Below the pieces are notes generated by a model, which did no database searches, was not told the DNA's origin, and saw nothing but the letters and a program-made list of their open reading frames with translations. This document shows positions 60,281-64,000 of a stretch of 64,000 bases of DNA, piece by piece (the first letter of the stretch is position 1; each line of letters opens with the position of its first letter). The translations under genes and the position numbers were made by a program. Origin of the DNA: Penium margaritaceum (taxonomy: Eukaryota > Streptophyta > Zygnematophyceae > Desmidiales > Peniaceae); contig SZWC01000574.1 of assembly GCA_023375785.1 (NCBI GenBank), forward strand, positions 50,901 through 114,900, written 5' to 3'.

Positions 60281-63200
60281 TGGTGCGAACTGGTTCCGGA
60301 GTGGTGCGAACTGGTTCCGGAGTGGTGCGAACTGGTTCCGGAGTGGTGCGAACTGGTTCCGGAGTGGTGCGAACTGGTTCCGGAGTGGTGCGAACTGGTT
60401 CCGGAGTGGTGCGAACTGGTTCCGGAGTGGTGCGAACTGGTTCCGGAGTGGTGCGAACTGGTTCCGGAGTGGTGCGAACTGGTTCCGGAGTGGTGCGAAC
60501 TGGTTCCGGAGTGGTGCGAACTGGTTCCGGAGTGGTGCGAACTGGTTCCGGAGTGGTGCGAACTGGTTCCGGAGTGGTGCGAACTGGTTCCGGAGTGGTG
60601 CGAACTGGTTCCGGAGTGGTGCGAACTGGTTCCGGAGTGGTGCGAACTGGTTCCGGAGTGGTGCGAACTGGTTCCGGAGTGGTGCGAACTGGTTCCGGAG
60701 TGGTGCGAACTGGTTCCGGAGTGGTGCGAACTGGTTCCGGAGTGGTGCGAACTGGTTCCGGAGTGGTGCGAACTGGTTCCGGAGTGGTGCGAACTGGTTC
60801 CGGAGTGGTGCGAACTGGTTCCGGAGTGGTGCGAACTGGTTCCGGAGTGGTGCGAACTGGTTCCGGAGTGGTGCGAACTGGTTCCGGAGTGGTGCGAACT
60901 GGTTCCGGAGTGGTGCGAACTGGTTCCGGAGTGGTGCGAACTGGTTCCGGAGTGGTGCGAACTGGTTCCGGAGTGGTGCGAACTGGTTCCGGAGTGGTGC
61001 GAACTGGTTCCGGAGTGGTGCGAACTGGTTCCGGAGTGGTGCGAACTGGTTCCGGAGTGGTGCGAACTGGTTCCGGAGTGGTGCGAACTGGTTCCGGAGT
61101 GGTGCGAACTGGTTCCGGAGTGGTGCGAACTGGTTCCGGAGTGGTGCGAACTGGTTCCGGAGTGGTGCGAACTGGTTCCGGAGTGGTGCGAACTGGTTCC
61201 GGAGTGGTGCGAACTGGTTCCGGAGTGGTGCGAACTGGTTCCGGAGTGGTGCGAACTGGTTCCGGAGTGGTGCGAACTGGTTCCGGAGTGGTGCGAACTG
61301 GTTCCGGAGTGGTGCGAACTGGTTCCGGAGTGGTGCGAACTGGTTCCGGAGTGGTGCGAACTGGTTCCGGAGTGGTGCGAACTGGTTCCGGAGTGGTGCG
61401 AACTGGTTCCGGAGTGGTGCGAACTGGTTCCGGAGTGGTGCGAACTGGTTCCGGAGTGGTGCGAACTGGTTCCGGAGTGGTGCGAACTGGTTCCGGAGTG
61501 GTGCGAACTGGTTCCGGAGTGGTGCGAACTGGTTCCGGAGTGGTGCGAACTGGTTCCGGAGTGGTGCGAACTGGTTCCGGAGTGGTGCGAACTGGTTCCG
61601 GAGTGGTGCGAACTGGTTCCGGAGTGGTGCGAACTGGTTCCGGAGTGGTGCGAACTGGTTCCGGAGTGGTGCGAACTGGTTCCGGAGTGGTGCGAACTGG
61701 TTCCGGAGTGGTGCGAACTGGTTCCGGAGTGGTGCGAACTGGTTCCGGAGTGGTGCGAACTGGTTCCGGAGTGGTGCGAACTGGTTCCGGAGTGGTGCGA
61801 ACTGGTTCCGGAGTGGTGCGAACTGGTTCCGGAGTGGTGCGAACTGGTTCCGGAGTGGTGCGAACTGGTTCCGGAGTGGTGCGAACTGGTTCCGGAGTGG
61901 TGCGAACTGGTTCCGGAGTGGTGCGAACTGGTTCCGGAGTGGTGCGAACTGGTTCCGGAGTGGTGCGAACTGGTTCCGGAGTGGTGCGAACTGGTTCCGG
62001 AGTGGTGCGAACTGGTTCCGGAGTGGTGCGAACTGGTTCCGGAGTGGTGCGAACTGGTTCCGGAGTGGTGCGAACTGGTTCCGGAGTGGTGCGAACTGGT
62101 TCCGGAGTGGTGCGAACTGGTTCCGGAGTGGTGCGAACTGGTTCCGGAGTGGTGCGAACTGGTTCCGGAGTGGTGCGAACTGGTTCCGGAGTGGTGCGAA
62201 CTGGTTCCGGAGTGGTGCGAACTGGTTCCGGAGTGGTGCGAACTGGTTCCGGAGTGGTGCGAACTGGTTCCGGAGTGGTGCGAACTGGTTCCGGAGTGGT
62301 GCGAACTGGTTCCGGAGTGGTGCGAACTGGTTCCGGAGTGGTGCGAACTGGTTCCGGAGTGGTGCGAACTGGTTCCGGAGTGGTGCGAACTGGTTCCGGA
62401 GTGGTGCGAACTGGTTCCGGAGTGGTGCGAACTGGTTCCGGAGTGGTGCGAACTGGTTCCGGAGTGGTGCGAACTGGTTCCGGAGTGGTGCGAACTGGTT
62501 CCGGAGTGGTGCGAACTGGTTCCGGAGTGGTGCGAACTGGTTCCGGAGTGGTGCGAACTGGTTCCGGAGTGGTGCGAACTGGTTCCGGAGTGGTGCGAAC
62601 TGGTTCCGGAGTGGTGCGAACTGGTTCCGGAGTGGTGCGAACTGGTTCCGGAGTGGTGCGAACTGGTTCCGGAGTGGTGCGAACTGGTTCCGGAGTGGTG
62701 CGAACTGGTTCCGGAGTGGTGCGAACTGGTTCCGGAGTGGTGCGAACTGGTTCCGGAGTGGTGCGAACTGGTTCCGGAGTGGTGCGAACTGGTTCCGGAG
62801 TGGTGCGAACTGGTTCCGGAGTGGTGCGAACTGGTTCCGGAGTGGTGCGAACTGGTTCCGGAGTGGTGCGAACTGGTTCCGGAGTGGTGCGAACTGGTTC
62901 CGGAGTGGTGCGAACTGGTTCCGGAGTGGTGCGAACTGGTTCCGGAGTGGTGCGAACTGGTTCCGGAGTGGTGCGAACTGGTTCCGGAGTGGTGCGAACT
63001 GGTTCCGGAGTGGTGCGAACTGGTTCCGGAGTGGTGCGAACTGGTTCCGGAGTGGTGCGAACTGGTTCCGGAGTGGTGCGAACTGGTTCCGGAGTGGTGC
63101 GAACTGGTTCCGGAGTGGTGCGAACTGGTTCCGGAGTGGTGCGAACTGGTTCCGGAGTGGTGCGAACTGGTTCCGGAGTGGTGCGAACTGGTTCCGGAGT

Positions 63201-64000
63201 GGTGCGAACTGGTTCCGGAGTGGTGCGAACTGGTTCCGGAGTGGTGCGAACTGGTTCCGGAGTGGTGCGAACTGGTTCCGGAGTGGTGCGAACTGGTTCC
63301 GGAGTGGTGCGAACTGGTTCCGGAGTGGTGCGAACTGGTTCCGGAGTGGTGCGAACTGGTTCCGGAGTGGTGCGAACTGGTTCCGGAGTGGTGCGAACTG
63401 GTTCCGGAGTGGTGCGAACTGGTTCCGGAGTGGTGCGAACTGGTTCCGGAGTGGTGCGAACTGGTTCCGGAGTGGTGCGAACTGGTTCCGGAGTGGTGCG
63501 AACTGGTTCCGGAGTGGTGCGAACTGGTTCCGGAGTGGTGCGAACTGGTTCCGGAGTGGTGCGAACTGGTTCCGGAGTGGTGCGAACTGGTTCCGGAGTG
63601 GTGCGAACTGGTTCCGGAGTGGTGCGAACTGGTTCCGGAGTGGTGCGAACTGGTTCCGGAGTGGTGCGAACTGGTTCCGGAGTGGTGCGAACTGGTTCCG
63701 GAGTGGTGCGAACTGGTTCCGGAGTGGTGCGAACTGGTTCCGGAGTGGTGCGAACTGGTTCCGGAGTGGTGCGAACTGGTTCCGGAGTGGTGCGAACTGG
63801 TTCCGGAGTGGTGCGAACTGGTTCCGGAGTGGTGCGAACTGGTTCCGGAGTGGTGCGAACTGGTTCCGGAGTGGTGCGAACTGGTTCCGGAGTGGTGCGA
63901 ACTGGTTCCGGAGTGGTGCGAACTGGTTCCGGAGTGGTGCGAACTGGTTCCGGAGTGGTGCGAACTGGTTCCGGAGTGGTGCGAACTGGTTCCGGAGTGG
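60281..64000. repeat. 21-bp minisatellite, GTTCCGGAG block (about 177 units, open at window end)
   Basis: The unit TGGTGCGAACTGGTTCCGGAG repeats for 3720 bp without visible change and continues past the window. It differs from the mixed unit by one G-to-C change, at a different position from that of the 56554-59820 block. It contains TCCGGA in every unit, so CCGG-sensitive methylation assays would read it as one signal. Confidence 0.97.

Noticed and set aside
56254-64000. CRISPR array or telomeric repeat
   Set aside because: Units abut with no spacers, so it is not CRISPR; the 21-bp GC-rich unit does not resemble TTTAGGG-type telomere repeats.
1-64000. tRNA, rRNA or small RNA genes
   Set aside because: I found no cloverleaf, A/B box pair or rRNA-like segment; the tRNA-like words at 4612 and 11293 are primer-binding sites of LTR elements.

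Overview
The window is eukaryotic heterochromatin, almost certainly nuclear. About 45 kb consists of a 190-bp tandem satellite, interrupted by transposable elements and ending in a 21-bp minisatellite that runs off the right edge. There is no recognisable single-copy host gene, tRNA, rRNA or CRISPR array. The primer-binding site TGGTATCAGAGC, directly after a 5-bp-TSD Copia LTR, is the version typical of plants. Together with a BED-finger hAT transposase that appears to contain an intron, it suggests the green-plant lineage (a streptophyte alga or early land plant would fit), but the species cannot be fixed from this sequence.

Layout. 1-3538: satellite. 3539-7616: complete-looking, non-autonomous Copia-type LTR element with two 1073-bp LTRs and AAAGT target duplications. 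7617-10653: satellite with a one-base N join. 10654-11599: second Copia-type fragment (LTR, PBS, leader). 11600-21092: satellite, including an 8-copy 189-bp identical block (18151-19718) flanked by two copies of a ~0.75-kb segment. 21093-21502: LTR fragment related to that at 10654. 21503-25697: satellite. 25698-26286: assembly gap. 26287-29770: hAT DNA transposon with transposase exons, an acidic C-terminal part and palindromic 3' subterminal repeats. 29771-56253: satellite with three copies of a ~486-bp TIR element sitting in the same monomer position, plus recent amplifications (376-bp dimer x4.8 at 48993-50809; 190-bp x3 at 52341-52910). 56254-64000: 21-bp minisatellite in two very homogeneous blocks that each differ from the intervening mixed block by one G-to-C change.

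The satellite has at least three monomer classes that tend to follow one another as a 570-bp trimer, over which larger multi-kilobase duplications are laid. Transposons have been carried along by these duplications, so their copy number here reflects array turnover rather than transposition. The pattern fits a centromeric or pericentromeric array, but nothing in the sequence proves centromere function. Nearly all open reading frames in the window are by-products of repeat periods (189, 376 or 21 bp) and are not genes; the only convincing protein-coding unit is the hAT transposase.
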